A stretch of 10,572 nt of DNA from Comamonas sp. Lineage in GTDB: Bacteria; Pseudomonadota; Gammaproteobacteria; Burkholderiales; Burkholderiaceae_C. Position 1 is the first letter of the stretch, and every line of letters begins with the position of its first letter. The notes below the pieces were generated by a model, which saw nothing but the letters and a program-made list of their open reading frames with translations, searched no databases and was not told the DNA's origin. Where the stretch lies: NCBI GenBank assembly GCA_019236485.1, contig JAFAIY010000642.1:1-10572 (forward strand), given 5' to 3'. This document shows, in pieces, positions 1-6,431 of this stretch. Position numbers and translations under genes: made by a program.

Positions 1-227
1 CCGAAACGCGCCTTGAACTCCACGTATTCATTGCCGATCAGCAGGCCGCTGGTGGCGTCATAGCTGATATTGAGCACGATCTGGCCATCGCGCACGAATT
101 CCATGGGCACCTGGGTGCTGCGGTCCACACGCACCGCGATATGAGGAGTGAAGCCGTTGTCGGTACACCACTCGAACAAGGCCCGCAGCATGTACGGACG
201 GGTCGAAGTCGCTTCAGGGGCTGTCAT
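1..227 (-). CDS. sspB: SspB, ClpXP protease specificity-enhancing factor (5' part, cut by window edge)
   Basis: SspB is a cytoplasmic adaptor that delivers SsrA-tagged and other substrates to the ClpXP protease. The 75 complete codons present begin MTAPEATSTRPYMLRALFEW and continue with a CTDNGFTPHIAV stretch, a VPMEFVRDGQIVLNIS strand and YDATSGLLIGNEYVEFKARF. This is the conserved SspB substrate-binding fold read from its N-terminus. The acidic tail with the ClpX-binding motif lies outside the window. The ATG at 225-227 is preceded by an AGGA Shine-Dalgarno about seven bases upstream, which fixes the start. The gene follows sspA on the same strand, as in the classic sspAB pair. Here a terminator-like hairpin lies between the two genes, and no clear promoter is visible in the 40 bases between the hairpin and the ATG. 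The product family is confident; the 3' end is unknown. Confidence 0.93.
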   Translation of the reverse strand, partial: MTAPEATSTRPYMLRALFEWCTDNGFTPHIAVRVDRSTQVPMEFVRDGQIVLNISYDATSGLLIGNEYVEFKARF

Positions 228-267
228 GTCGTTTCCTGACCAATCAATTCCAGAAGATTGCAAAGAC

Positions 268-309
268 AAAAAAGCGGGCAGACGAAGGAGACCCCTTCAC
301 CGTGCCCGC
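268..309 (-). terminator. Rho-independent terminator-like hairpin between sspA and sspB
   Basis: On the minus strand, GCGGGCA (309-303) pairs with TGCCCGC (280-274). An inner GAAGG/CCTTC stem (298-294 with 288-284) adds to it. Six T residues follow immediately (273-268). The structure starts 17 bases after the sspA stop codon and ends about 40 bases before the sspB start. It would end the sspA transcript or reduce read-through into sspB. Confidence 0.8.
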
Positions 310-326
310 CCGGATGGCATATGCAA

Positions 327-938
327 TTACTTGCGCATGACCTTTTCGGAAGGCGTCAGCGCTTCAATATAGGCGGGGCGCGAGAAGATGCGCTCGGCGT
401 ACTTGAGCAGGGGGGCTGCGTTCTTGGACAGCTCGATGCCGTAGTAGTCCAGGCGCCACAGCAGCGGGGCAATGGCCACGTCCAGCATGGAGAAGTTCTC
501 GCCCATGATGTACTTGTTCTTCAGGAAGATCGGAGCCATCTGCGTGAGGCGGTCGCGGATCTGGGCACGGGCCTTTTCCAGCGCCTTTTCATTGCCCTTG
601 ACGTTGCGCTCTTCCAGAGTGCTCACGTGCACGAACAGTTCCTTCTCGAAGTTCAGCAGGAACAGGCGCACGCGGGCGCGGTCCACCGGATCGCCAGGCA
701 TGAGCTGGGGATGGGGGAAGCGCTCGTCGATGTACTCGTTGATGATGTTGGATTCGTAGAGGATCAGGTCGCGCTCAACCAGGATGGGCACCTGACCATA
801 GGGGTTCATCACGCTGATCTCTTCGGGCTTGCTGAACAAGTCCACATCGCGGATCTCGAAGTCCATGCCTTTTTCAAACAGCACAAAGCGGCAGCGGTGT
901 GAAAAGGGGCAGGTCGTTCCCGAATAAAGCACCATCAT
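327..938 (-). CDS. sspA: SspA, stringent starvation protein A (GST-fold RNA polymerase-associated protein)
   Basis: SspA binds RNA polymerase and shifts transcription in stationary phase and under acid or starvation stress. It has a glutathione S-transferase fold but, in characterised members, no GST activity. The 203-residue product has an N-terminal thioredoxin-like domain (residues 1-80: VLYSGTTCPFSHR, then NPYGQVPILV and LYESNIINEYIDERF) and an all-helical C-terminal domain (about 85-195, with FSMLDVAIAPLLWRL). The Pro-His-Pro pocket reported as functionally important in E. coli SspA (residues 84-86 there) is present here as P75-H76-P77. The first of two adjacent ATG codons (936-938) has AGGAG eight bases upstream; a start at the second ATG would lose one residue. 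It lies downstream of petC across a terminator-like hairpin whose T tract ends only about seven bases before this ribosome binding site. Length and motifs fit the family well. Confidence 0.93.
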   Translation of the reverse strand: MMVLYSGTTCPFSHRCRFVLFEKGMDFEIRDVDLFSKPEEISVMNPYGQVPILVERDLILYESNIINEYIDERFPHPQLMPGDPVDRARVRLFLLNFEKELFVHVSTLEERNVKGNEKALEKARAQIRDRLTQMAPIFLKNKYIMGENFSMLDVAIAPLLWRLDYYGIELSKNAAPLLKYAERIFSRPAYIEALTPSEKVMRK

Positions 939-958
939 GGTGGAGGCTCCTAAAAATC

Positions 959-991
959 AAAAAGAGTGGGTCGCCCACGGCGCCCCACTCT
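959..991 (-). terminator. Rho-independent terminator downstream of petC
   Basis: On the minus strand, AGAGTGGG (991-984) pairs perfectly with CCCACTCT (970-963) around a 13-base loop. A run of five T (963-959) ends the structure, the first of them also closing the stem. It begins 47 bases after the petC stop codon and ends just before the AGGAG ribosome binding site of sspA. It should end or attenuate petABC transcription before sspA. Confidence 0.82.
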
Positions 992-1038
992 GCACTAACA
1001 CGGTATGGCTGCAGACGGCATCTGCACGGCAGCAAAGC

Positions 1039-1794
1039 TTACTTGACGTCTTTCCAGAACGCAGCGTTCAGGCGCCAGGCCACAAAGATGAAGAAGGCCA
1101 GGAAGATAAGCACACCCACCCCGACGCGGGTACGGGTGTTCTGGGCAGGCTCCCCCATCCATTGCAGGTAATTCACCAGATCGCCAACGGCCTGATCGTA
1201 CTGCACTGCGGTCATCTTGCCAGGAGACAGCTGCTCCCAACCCTTGAACACCTGGGTCTTAACCCCATGCTCGTCGTGTTCTTCGAAGATCGCACGGCGC
1301 TCGCCCTGCAGCTCCCACAGCGCATGCGGCATGCCTACGCTGGGAAAGGCGAGATTATTCCAGCCCGTGGCCTTGGTGTCATCCCGGTAGAAAGTACGCA
1401 AGAAGGTGTAGAGGTAATCACCGCCCGAGCCGCCGGCGCCCGCACGCGAGCGCGCGATCACCGTCAGATCCGGAGGATTGGCGCCGAACCACTCCTTGGC
1501 TTCCTTGGGATTGATGGCCGCCTGCATGGTCTCACCGACCTTGTCGGTGGTGAACAGCAGATTGTCCTTGATGTCCTTTTCGCTCAGGCCTATGTCCTTG
1601 AGGCGATTGAAGCGCATGTAGGCAGCGGAGTGGCAGCTCAGGCAGTAATTCACAAACAGCTTGGCGCCGTTTTGCAGGGATGCGGTATCGCTGGTGTTGA
1701 CCGGCGCCTTGTCCCAGTGAATGCCGCCTTCGGAGGCTTGTGCGCCGCCGGCAATGCCCAGGGCAGCAACCAGGGCCAGAATCAGTTTCTTCAT
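1039..1794 (-). CDS. petC: Cytochrome c1, haem subunit of the bc1 complex
   Basis: Cytochrome c1 takes electrons from the Rieske protein and passes them to soluble or membrane cytochrome c on the periplasmic face. The 251-residue protein starts with a Sec signal peptide (residues 1-20, likely cut after AQA before SEGG). The haem c attachment motif is CLSCH at 51-55, with H55 as one axial ligand. M155 in the SVGMPHALWE motif is the likely second ligand. A C-terminal membrane anchor spans about 224-242 and is followed by a short basic tail ending in KDVK. It is last in petABC, 17 bases after petB. Its ATG (1792-1794) has a GGGAG ribosome binding site about ten bases upstream, resembling the one before petB. 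All expected functional residues are present. Confidence 0.96.
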   Translation of the reverse strand: MKKLILALVAALGIAGGAQASEGGIHWDKAPVNTSDTASLQNGAKLFVNYCLSCHSAAYMRFNRLKDIGLSEKDIKDNLLFTTDKVGETMQAAINPKEAKEWFGANPPDLTVIARSRAGAGGSGGDYLYTFLRTFYRDDTKATGWNNLAFPSVGMPHALWELQGERRAIFEEHDEHGVKTQVFKGWEQLSPGKMTAVQYDQAVGDLVNYLQWMGEPAQNTRTRVGVGVLIFLAFFIFVAWRLNAAFWKDVK

Positions 1795-1811
1795 TCTTGT
1801 TCTCTCCCGCT

Positions 1812-3227
1812 TCAGTGTGGCTTGAAGGTCACGCGCTCAGGCACGGGCTTGGTGGCACCCAGGCGACTCCACCAGGGCATGAGCAGGAAGAAGCCGAAGT
1901 AGAACAGGGTTCCGACCTGCGACACCTTTTCACCCACAGGCGACGGAGGCTGCACGCCCAAATAGGCGAGGATGACGAAGTCCACCACGAACACGGCATA
2001 CACATATTTGTGCCAGCTCGGACGGTAGCGGATGGACTTGACCGGGCTGCAGTCGAGCCAGGGCAGAGCGAACAGGATGATGACCGCACCGCCCATGACG
2101 ACCACGCCCCAGAACTTGGCATCGATGGACAGCATCATGGCGATCACGCCCAAGGCAACCACACCCACCAGGCCCTTGACGGCCGAAGGCAGACGCGACT
2201 TGAGGATGCCGTAGCCGGCGCCCAGCACCACGCAGGCGATCAGCACATACATCATCTCGCTGGTGATGGCACGCAGCATCGAATAGAAGGGCGTGAAGTA
2301 CCAGACGGGCGCAATGTGATTGGGCGTCTTGAGCGGATCGGCCGGGATGAAGTTGTTGTACTCGAGGAAGTAGCCGCCGAACTCGGGCGCGAAGAAGACC
2401 ACGGCCGAGAACAGGAACAGGAACACGGTCACGCCGAAGATGTCGTGCACGGTGTAGTAGGGGTGGAAAGGCACGCCATCCAGCGGACGGCCCTTCTCAT
2501 CCTTGGGTGCCTTCGGACCCTTGATTTCGATGCCGTCGGGGTTGTTGGAACCCACGTCGTGCAGCGCCAGCAGATGGGCCACGACCAGACCCAGCAGCAC
2601 CAGGGGCACGGCGATCACGTGGAAGCTGAAGAAGCGGTTCAGCGTCGCGTCACCGACCACATAGTCGCCGCGGATCAGCAGGGCCAGATCGGGGCCCACA
2701 AAGGGGATGGCCGAGAACAGGTTCACGATCACCTGGGCGCCCCAGTACGACATCTGGCCCCAGGGCAGCAGATAGCCCATGAAGGCCTCGGCCATCAGCA
2801 CGAGGAAGATGGCGCAGCCGAAGATCCAGACCAGTTCGCGCGGCTTACGGTAAGAACCGTACAGAAGACCGCGAAACATGTGCAGATAGACCACGATGAA
2901 GAAGGCCGAGGCCCCCGTGGAGTGCATGTAGCGGATCAGCCAGCCCCAGGGCACATCGCGCATGATGTACTCGACCGAGGCGAAAGCCTTGTCCGCATCC
3001 GGCTTGTAGTGCATCACCAGGAAGATGCCGGTGACGATCTGGATCACCAGCACCAGCAGCGCCAGCGAGCCGAAGATGTACCAGAAGTTGAAGTTCTTGG
3101 GAGCGTAATACTCCGACATATGGACGCGGTAGGCGTCAAATGCTGTCGGGAAACGGTTCTCAAACCAGTTCATGACCTTCGCGCCGGAGGTGGAGTTCGG
3201 GTCAATTTGCTTGAATTCGTGGGCCAT
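1812..3227 (-). CDS. petB: Cytochrome b subunit of the bc1 complex
   Basis: This is the membrane core of ubiquinol:cytochrome c oxidoreductase, holding haems bL and bH and the Qo and Qi quinone sites. The 471-residue length fits a full-length bacterial cytochrome b with the C-terminal helices included. Haem-ligand histidines are H102 and H116 in helix B (MHSTGASAFFIVVYLHMF) and H203 and H218 in helix D (FHVIAVPLVLLGLVVAHL). The helix D pair is spaced by 15, not the 14 I recall for alphaproteobacterial and mitochondrial forms. The Qo motif is PVWY (307-310), not PEWY. GYLLPWGQMSYWGA (151-164) is the conserved cd1 region near the Qo site. The start ATG (3225-3227) follows the petA stop after 14 bases, with GAGGGAG overlapping that stop codon, consistent with tight or coupled translation. 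Identification is secure. Confidence 0.97.
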   Translation of the reverse strand: MAHEFKQIDPNSTSGAKVMNWFENRFPTAFDAYRVHMSEYYAPKNFNFWYIFGSLALLVLVIQIVTGIFLVMHYKPDADKAFASVEYIMRDVPWGWLIRYMHSTGASAFFIVVYLHMFRGLLYGSYRKPRELVWIFGCAIFLVLMAEAFMGYLLPWGQMSYWGAQVIVNLFSAIPFVGPDLALLIRGDYVVGDATLNRFFSFHVIAVPLVLLGLVVAHLLALHDVGSNNPDGIEIKGPKAPKDEKGRPLDGVPFHPYYTVHDIFGVTVFLFLFSAVVFFAPEFGGYFLEYNNFIPADPLKTPNHIAPVWYFTPFYSMLRAITSEMMYVLIACVVLGAGYGILKSRLPSAVKGLVGVVALGVIAMMLSIDAKFWGVVVMGGAVIILFALPWLDCSPVKSIRYRPSWHKYVYAVFVVDFVILAYLGVQPPSPVGEKVSQVGTLFYFGFFLLMPWWSRLGATKPVPERVTFKPH

Positions 3228-3241
3228 TGTTCTTGTCTCCC

Positions 3242-3844
3242 TCAGGCAGCCTTCTTGTCGTCACCAATCAGCAGCCTGGTGGCGGACAGATACATATGCG
3301 GCGGCACCTGCAGGTTGTCCGGGGCGGGCTTGTTCTTGAACACACGGCCCGCCATGTCGAAGGTCGAGCCATGGCAGGGGCACAGAAAGCCGCCCTTCCA
3401 GTCGTTGGGCAGCGAAGGCTGGGGACCGGAGTGGAACTTGTCGGTAGGCGAGCAGCCAAGATGCGTGCAGATGCCGACTACTACCAGGATTTCGGGCTTG
3501 ATGGAGCGCAAATCGTTGCGAGCGTAGACCGGCGTGAATTCGTCGGGATGGCGTTCGGACTTGGGGTCGGCCAGCTCGCCATCGAGCGTGGGCAAATCCT
3601 TGAGCTGTTCGGGCGTGCGCTTGATGATCCACACCGGCTTGCCGCGCCATTCAACGGTGAGCTTCTCACCTTCCTTGAGGTTGGAGATATCTACCTCCAC
3701 CGCTGCACCAGCCGCCTTGGCCTTTTCCGAAGGCTGGAAGGAGCTCACAAACGGAACGGCTGTTGCCACGCCGCCCACTGCACCAGCACAGGCTGACGTG
3801 ATGATCCACGTGCGCTTGCTGGAGTCGACTGGAGAGTCACTCAT
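3242..3844 (-). CDS. petA: Rieske iron-sulfur subunit of the bc1 complex
   Basis: This subunit carries the [2Fe-2S] cluster that takes the first electron from quinol at the Qo site and moves it to cytochrome c1. The 200-residue protein has an uncleaved N-terminal signal anchor (about 12-34). It is preceded by SSKRTW, a twin-arginine-like motif with Lys-Arg in place of Arg-Arg. The cluster-binding boxes are CTHLGC (C126, H128, C131) and CPCHGS (C155, C157, H158); C131 and C157 are the disulfide pair and the other four are the ligands. FDMAGRVFKNKPAP (162-175) is the proline-loop region. It is the first gene of petABC, with a strong ribosome binding site (GAGGA, about six bases before the ATG at 3842-3844). 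Rieske proteins are typical Tat substrates, and Tat genes occur at the other end of this window. Confidence 0.97.
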   Translation of the reverse strand: MSDSPVDSSKRTWIITSACAGAVGGVATAVPFVSSFQPSEKAKAAGAAVEVDISNLKEGEKLTVEWRGKPVWIIKRTPEQLKDLPTLDGELADPKSERHPDEFTPVYARNDLRSIKPEILVVVGICTHLGCSPTDKFHSGPQPSLPNDWKGGFLCPCHGSTFDMAGRVFKNKPAPDNLQVPPHMYLSATRLLIGDDKKAA

Positions 3845-3887
3845 GGATTTCCTCGAAGTACATCGCTTGATTTGGGGTCAACTGCAA

Positions 3888-3916
3888 ATTCTAGCGGTGT
3901 GATTATGGTTATTCCA
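3888..3916 (-). promoter_or_regulatory. Candidate promoter for petABC
   Basis: The minus strand has TAGAAT at 3893-3888, one mismatch from the -10 consensus. A 17-base spacer separates it from a poor -35 candidate, TGGAAT (3916-3911). It lies 44 bases upstream of the petA ATG. Only the -10 element is convincing, and an activator may be needed if it is used. Confidence 0.4.
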
Positions 3917-3930
3917 GCCTCTGTCTGACG

Positions 3931-3958
3931 TTGACAAGCGCCAAAGTCGCGCAATACT
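3931..3958 (+). promoter_or_regulatory. Candidate sigma-70 promoter for mscL
   Basis: A perfect -35 hexamer TTGACA (3931-3936) is followed after 16 bases by AATACT (3953-3958), a four-of-six match to the -10 consensus. It ends 35 bases before the mscL ATG. The reverse complement of the same -35 reads TTGTCA (3937-3932) toward petA, but no good -10 is positioned for it. Confidence 0.55.
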
Positions 3959-3993
3959 GCGCTATCTCAAACTATCAGCGACTGGAACTGCTT

Positions 3994-4428
3994 ATGGGCA
4001 TGATGCAAGAATTCCGCGAATTCGCCATCAAGGGAAACGTGATGGATTTGGCCGTGGGCGTGATCATCGGCGGGGCCTTCGGCAAGATTGTCGATTCCGT
4101 CGTGAACGACCTCATCATGCCCCTGGTCGGCCTGATCTTTGGCAAGCTGGATTTCTCCAATCTGTTCGTCGTGCTGGGCACCATGCCGGAAGGCGTGCCG
4201 CGCACGCTGGATGCCTTGAAGAAGGCCGGCGTTCCCGTGTTTGCCTACGGCAACTTCATCACGGTCGCCGTGAACTTCCTGATCCTGGCCTTCATCATTT
4301 TCATGATGGTCAAACAGGTCAACCGCCTCAAGCGCGAAGCCCCTGCCGCCCCCGCCGAGGCACCAGCCACTCCCGAAGACATCCAGCTGCTGCGCGAGAT
4401 CCGCGACAGCCTCAACCGCAAGCCCTAA
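3994..4428 (+). CDS. mscL: MscL, large-conductance mechanosensitive channel
   Basis: MscL is an inner-membrane homopentameric channel that opens under membrane tension and releases solutes during hypo-osmotic shock. With the ATG at 3994 the product is 144 residues, close to the 136 of E. coli. It starts [22 protein letters not shown]1 spans about 16-46 and holds the pore-lining run [16 protein letters not shown], with L19, G22 and V23 at the same numbers as the gate residues of the E. coli protein. A periplasmic loop follows, then TM2 (about 84-107), an Ala/Pro-rich linker (115-126) and a C-terminal helix ([13 protein letters not shown]) that would form the cytoplasmic bundle. A TGGA sequence lies seven bases before the chosen ATG. 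A TTG at 3931 would add 21 uncharacteristic residues and overlaps the likely -35 element, so I reject it. The gene has its own promoter and terminator. Confidence 0.96.
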   Translation: MGMMQEFREFAIKGNVMDLAVGVIIGGAFGKIVDSVVNDLIMPLVGLIFGKLDFSNLFVVLGTMPEGVPRTLDALKKAGVPVFAYGNFITVAVNFLILAFIIFMMVKQVNRLKREAPAAPAEAPATPEDIQLLREIRDSLNRKP

Positions 4429-4442
4429 GGCCTGCACCCATG

Positions 4443-4472
4443 AAAAAGCCTGCCGGATCGGCAGGCTTTTTT
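4443..4472. terminator. Bidirectional terminator between convergent mscL and pdxA
   Basis: AGCCTGCCG (4447-4455) pairs with CGGCAGGCT (4459-4467) around a three-base loop. The stem is flanked by five A upstream and six T downstream (4467-4472), so it works as an intrinsic terminator on both strands. It sits 14 bases after the mscL stop codon and 14 bases beyond the pdxA stop codon. Confidence 0.92.
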
Positions 4473-4486
4473 CATGGCTGGCGGCT

Positions 4487-5551
4487 TCAGGCCGCCAGGC
4501 TGCGCGCCATATGGATGGCCTCGAGCAGACTGGCCTCGTCGGCAACACCCTGGCCCGCAATGTCGAAAGCCGTGCCATGGTCGGGGCTGGTGCGCACCAG
4601 AGGCAGGCCCAGGGTGACGTTCACGCCTTTTTCCACGCCCAGATATTTGACCGGGATCAACCCTTGGTCGTGGTACATCGCCAACACCACGTCAAATTCG
4701 CCCGAATGGGCCGCGGTATTGCGGGCCCGCATGAACACGGTATCGGGAGCCAGCGGCCCCTGCACATCCATGCCTTCGGCGCAGGCTTGGGCAACGGCCG
4801 GCGCAATGATCTCGATTTCTTCACGGCCAAAGATCCCGCCCTCGCCCGCATGCGGATTGAGGCCGGCCACGGCGATGCGCGGCGCCCGCCCCAGGTTCTT
4901 GCTCAGCGCCCCATGGGTGATGCGCAGAGTCTGCAGAATCTGCGGCAGGGTCACGGCCTCGATGGCATCGCGCAGCGAAACATGAATGCTGACCAGCACC
5001 GTGCGCAGCTCGTCGTTGGCCAGCATCATGCGCACCGGCATTTGCTCCAGGGCGACACCCGCGTGCGCGGCAGCCTCGGCCTGCAGCAGCTCGGTATGGC
5101 CGGGGAACGAGACCCCGGCCAGATGCAGCGCTTCCTTGTGCAGCGGCGCCGTGACCAGGGCCGCGATCTCGCCGCGCAGAGCGGCCTGTGCGGCCCAGAC
5201 CACGCATTGCGCCGCCGCCTTGCCGGCCGCGGCCGAGATCTGGCCGTAGGGCTGCGGGCCTGCGAGCCCGGGCAGATTCAGCAGCGGAATCGTGCCCGCC
5301 GGAACGGACCAGGCTTCGTCCGGCTCTTCGATCACCGCCACGGTCTGGGCCATGCCCTGCTCGCCCTCGGCCACCCGGGCCGCCAGAGCCGTCGCGCGGC
5401 GCAGGGTCTGCAGCTCGCCCACCACAAAACAGCCTTGCAAAGCCTGTGGCGCGGCACGAAAAGCCTTGGCAATGATTTCCGGGCCTATGCCTGCGCAATC
5501 CCCCTGGGTGATGGCAATGGTTTTGGCCGATATTGATTCAGAAGCAGACAT
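4487..5551 (-). CDS. pdxA: PdxA-family 4-hydroxythreonine-4-phosphate dehydrogenase
   Basis: PdxA oxidises 4-phosphohydroxy-L-threonine with NAD(P)+ and divalent metal in the DXP-dependent route to pyridoxal 5'-phosphate. The sequence carries the nucleotide-site segment QGDCAGIGPEII, TAPLHKEAL, and the phosphate-binding FPGHTE. The three metal-ligand histidines known from E. coli (H166, H211, H266) correspond to IHVSLR, NPHAGEGG and MYHDQG. VNVTLGLPLVRTSPDHGTA is the usual C-terminal signature. The ATG at 5551 gives 354 residues and has GGA five bases upstream. An in-frame ATG at 5557 adds two residues and is equally possible. It lies downstream of the Nif3 gene, not beside surA and ksgA as in the familiar surA-pdxA-ksgA order. 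A PdxA2-type role on a different phosphorylated hydroxy acid therefore cannot be excluded. Family assignment is firm; exact substrate is less so. Confidence 0.9.
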   Translation of the reverse strand: MSASESISAKTIAITQGDCAGIGPEIIAKAFRAAPQALQGCFVVGELQTLRRATALAARVAEGEQGMAQTVAVIEEPDEAWSVPAGTIPLLNLPGLAGPQPYGQISAAAGKAAAQCVVWAAQAALRGEIAALVTAPLHKEALHLAGVSFPGHTELLQAEAAAHAGVALEQMPVRMMLANDELRTVLVSIHVSLRDAIEAVTLPQILQTLRITHGALSKNLGRAPRIAVAGLNPHAGEGGIFGREEIEIIAPAVAQACAEGMDVQGPLAPDTVFMRARNTAAHSGEFDVVLAMYHDQGLIPVKYLGVEKGVNVTLGLPLVRTSPDHGTAFDIAGQGVADEASLLEAIHMARSLAA

Positions 5552-5586
5552 AAGCATCCAGTCAGCCGCCAGCCCAATGCTCTATT

Positions 5587-5605
5587 GCGCCAGCAGCTAT
5601 CAAAA
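5587..5605 (-). repeat. 19-base interspersed repeat, copy 1
   Basis: The minus strand reads TTTTGATAGCTGCTGGCGC, identical to a second copy at 9394-9412. It starts 14 bases after the Nif3 gene stop codon, in the spacer before pdxA. From memory, similar TTTGATAGCTGCTGGCGC words are frequent between genes in Comamonadaceae; I could not verify this here. Confidence 0.65.
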
Positions 5606-5619
5606 TTTGAGCCAAGCGC

Positions 5620-6372
5620 TCAAGCCGGGTTGTCGATGTCGATGAAGCGATGCTCCAGCCCGCACTCCTGCGCCACATGGGCGGCCACGGCCGGAGCTCC
5701 ATAGCGTTCGGTGGCGTGATGGCCGGCCGCGATAAAGCACACGCCGGTCTCGCGCGCCAGATGGGCCTGGGGTTCGGAAATCTCGCCGGTGATATAGGCA
5801 TCCGCCCCGGCCGCGATCGCCGACTCGAAAAAGCCTTGCGCGCCGCCCGTGCACCAGGCCAGCTTGCGGATCGGCCTTTGCCCATCGGCACCGACCAGGG
5901 TCACGCTGCGCCCCAGAGCCCGCTGCACATGGTCCGCCAAGGCCGCGGCATCGGCAAACTCGGCATCGGCCAGCCAGCCCAGGTTCTGCTCGCCAAACAT
6001 GGCCTGGCCCTGCACCCCGAGCTGGGCGCCAAGCCGCGCGTTGTTGCCGAGTTCGGGATGGGCATCCAGCGGCAGGTGATAGGCAAACAGATTGATGTCG
6101 TGAGCCAGCAGCAGACGGATGCGCTCCTTGAGCCAGCCCGTGATGCGCCCGTCCATGCCGCGCCAGAACAGGCCGTGGTGCACGAAGATCGCATCGGCCT
6201 CGGCCGCTATCGCGGCCTCGATCAGCGCGCGGCTGGCCGTCACGCCGCTGACGATGCGGCGGATCTCGCTCCGGCCTTCGACCTGCAGCCCATTGGGCCC
6301 GTAGTCCTTGAAGCGCTCGGGCTGCAGCAGCCCATTGAAGACGGATAGCAGTTGGTTTCGCTCGATGCTCAT
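5620..6372 (-). CDS. Nif3-like dinuclear metal-centre protein (YbgI/GCH1-type fold)
   Basis: The 250-residue product belongs to the widespread Nif3/YbgI family (DUF34). These toroidal proteins have a two-metal centre; no activity is firmly established, though cyclohydrolase- or hydrolase-like roles have been proposed. The family motifs are complete: KDYGPNGLQVEG near the N-terminus, FVHHGLFW (H65, H66), YHLPLDAHPELGNN (D103), AYITGE, and GHHATERYG (H218, E222). These five residues match the metal ligands described for E. coli YbgI. The ATG at 6370-6372 gives the usual N-terminus MSIERNQLL. A TTG 18 bases upstream is in frame but would add GTIVVM-like residues outside the family pattern. The gene is preceded by the terminator of the MFS gene and followed by a weak hairpin that includes its stop codon. 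It may be co-transcribed with pdxA. It is unrelated to nitrogen fixation despite the family name. Confidence 0.93.
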   Translation of the reverse strand: MSIERNQLLSVFNGLLQPERFKDYGPNGLQVEGRSEIRRIVSGVTASRALIEAAIAAEADAIFVHHGLFWRGMDGRITGWLKERIRLLLAHDINLFAYHLPLDAHPELGNNARLGAQLGVQGQAMFGEQNLGWLADAEFADAAALADHVQRALGRSVTLVGADGQRPIRKLAWCTGGAQGFFESAIAAGADAYITGEISEPQAHLARETGVCFIAAGHHATERYGAPAVAAHVAQECGLEHRFIDIDNPA

Positions 6373-6431
6373 GACCACGATTGTGCCCAAGCCCGCAAGC
6401 CGCCGAGCCGCTCATGGGCTTGCCGGATGCA

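Noticed and set aside
258..902. 214-codon plus-strand open frame opposite sspA
   Set aside because: Starts inside the terminator region, has no family features, and sspA on the other strand is well supported.
937..1902. 321-codon plus-strand open frame opposite petC
   Set aside because: No recognisable domain and atypical composition; fully explained as antisense of petC.
1740..3527. 595-codon open frame on the plus strand opposite petB and part of petA
   Set aside because: Its translation is a His/Gln/Glu/Arg-rich string without domains, typical of the antisense frame of a GC-rich gene with strong third-position bias. petB on the other strand is unambiguous.
4511..5536. 341-codon plus-strand open frame opposite pdxA
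   Set aside because: Antisense shadow with His/Arg/Gln-rich translation; pdxA motifs on the minus strand are complete.
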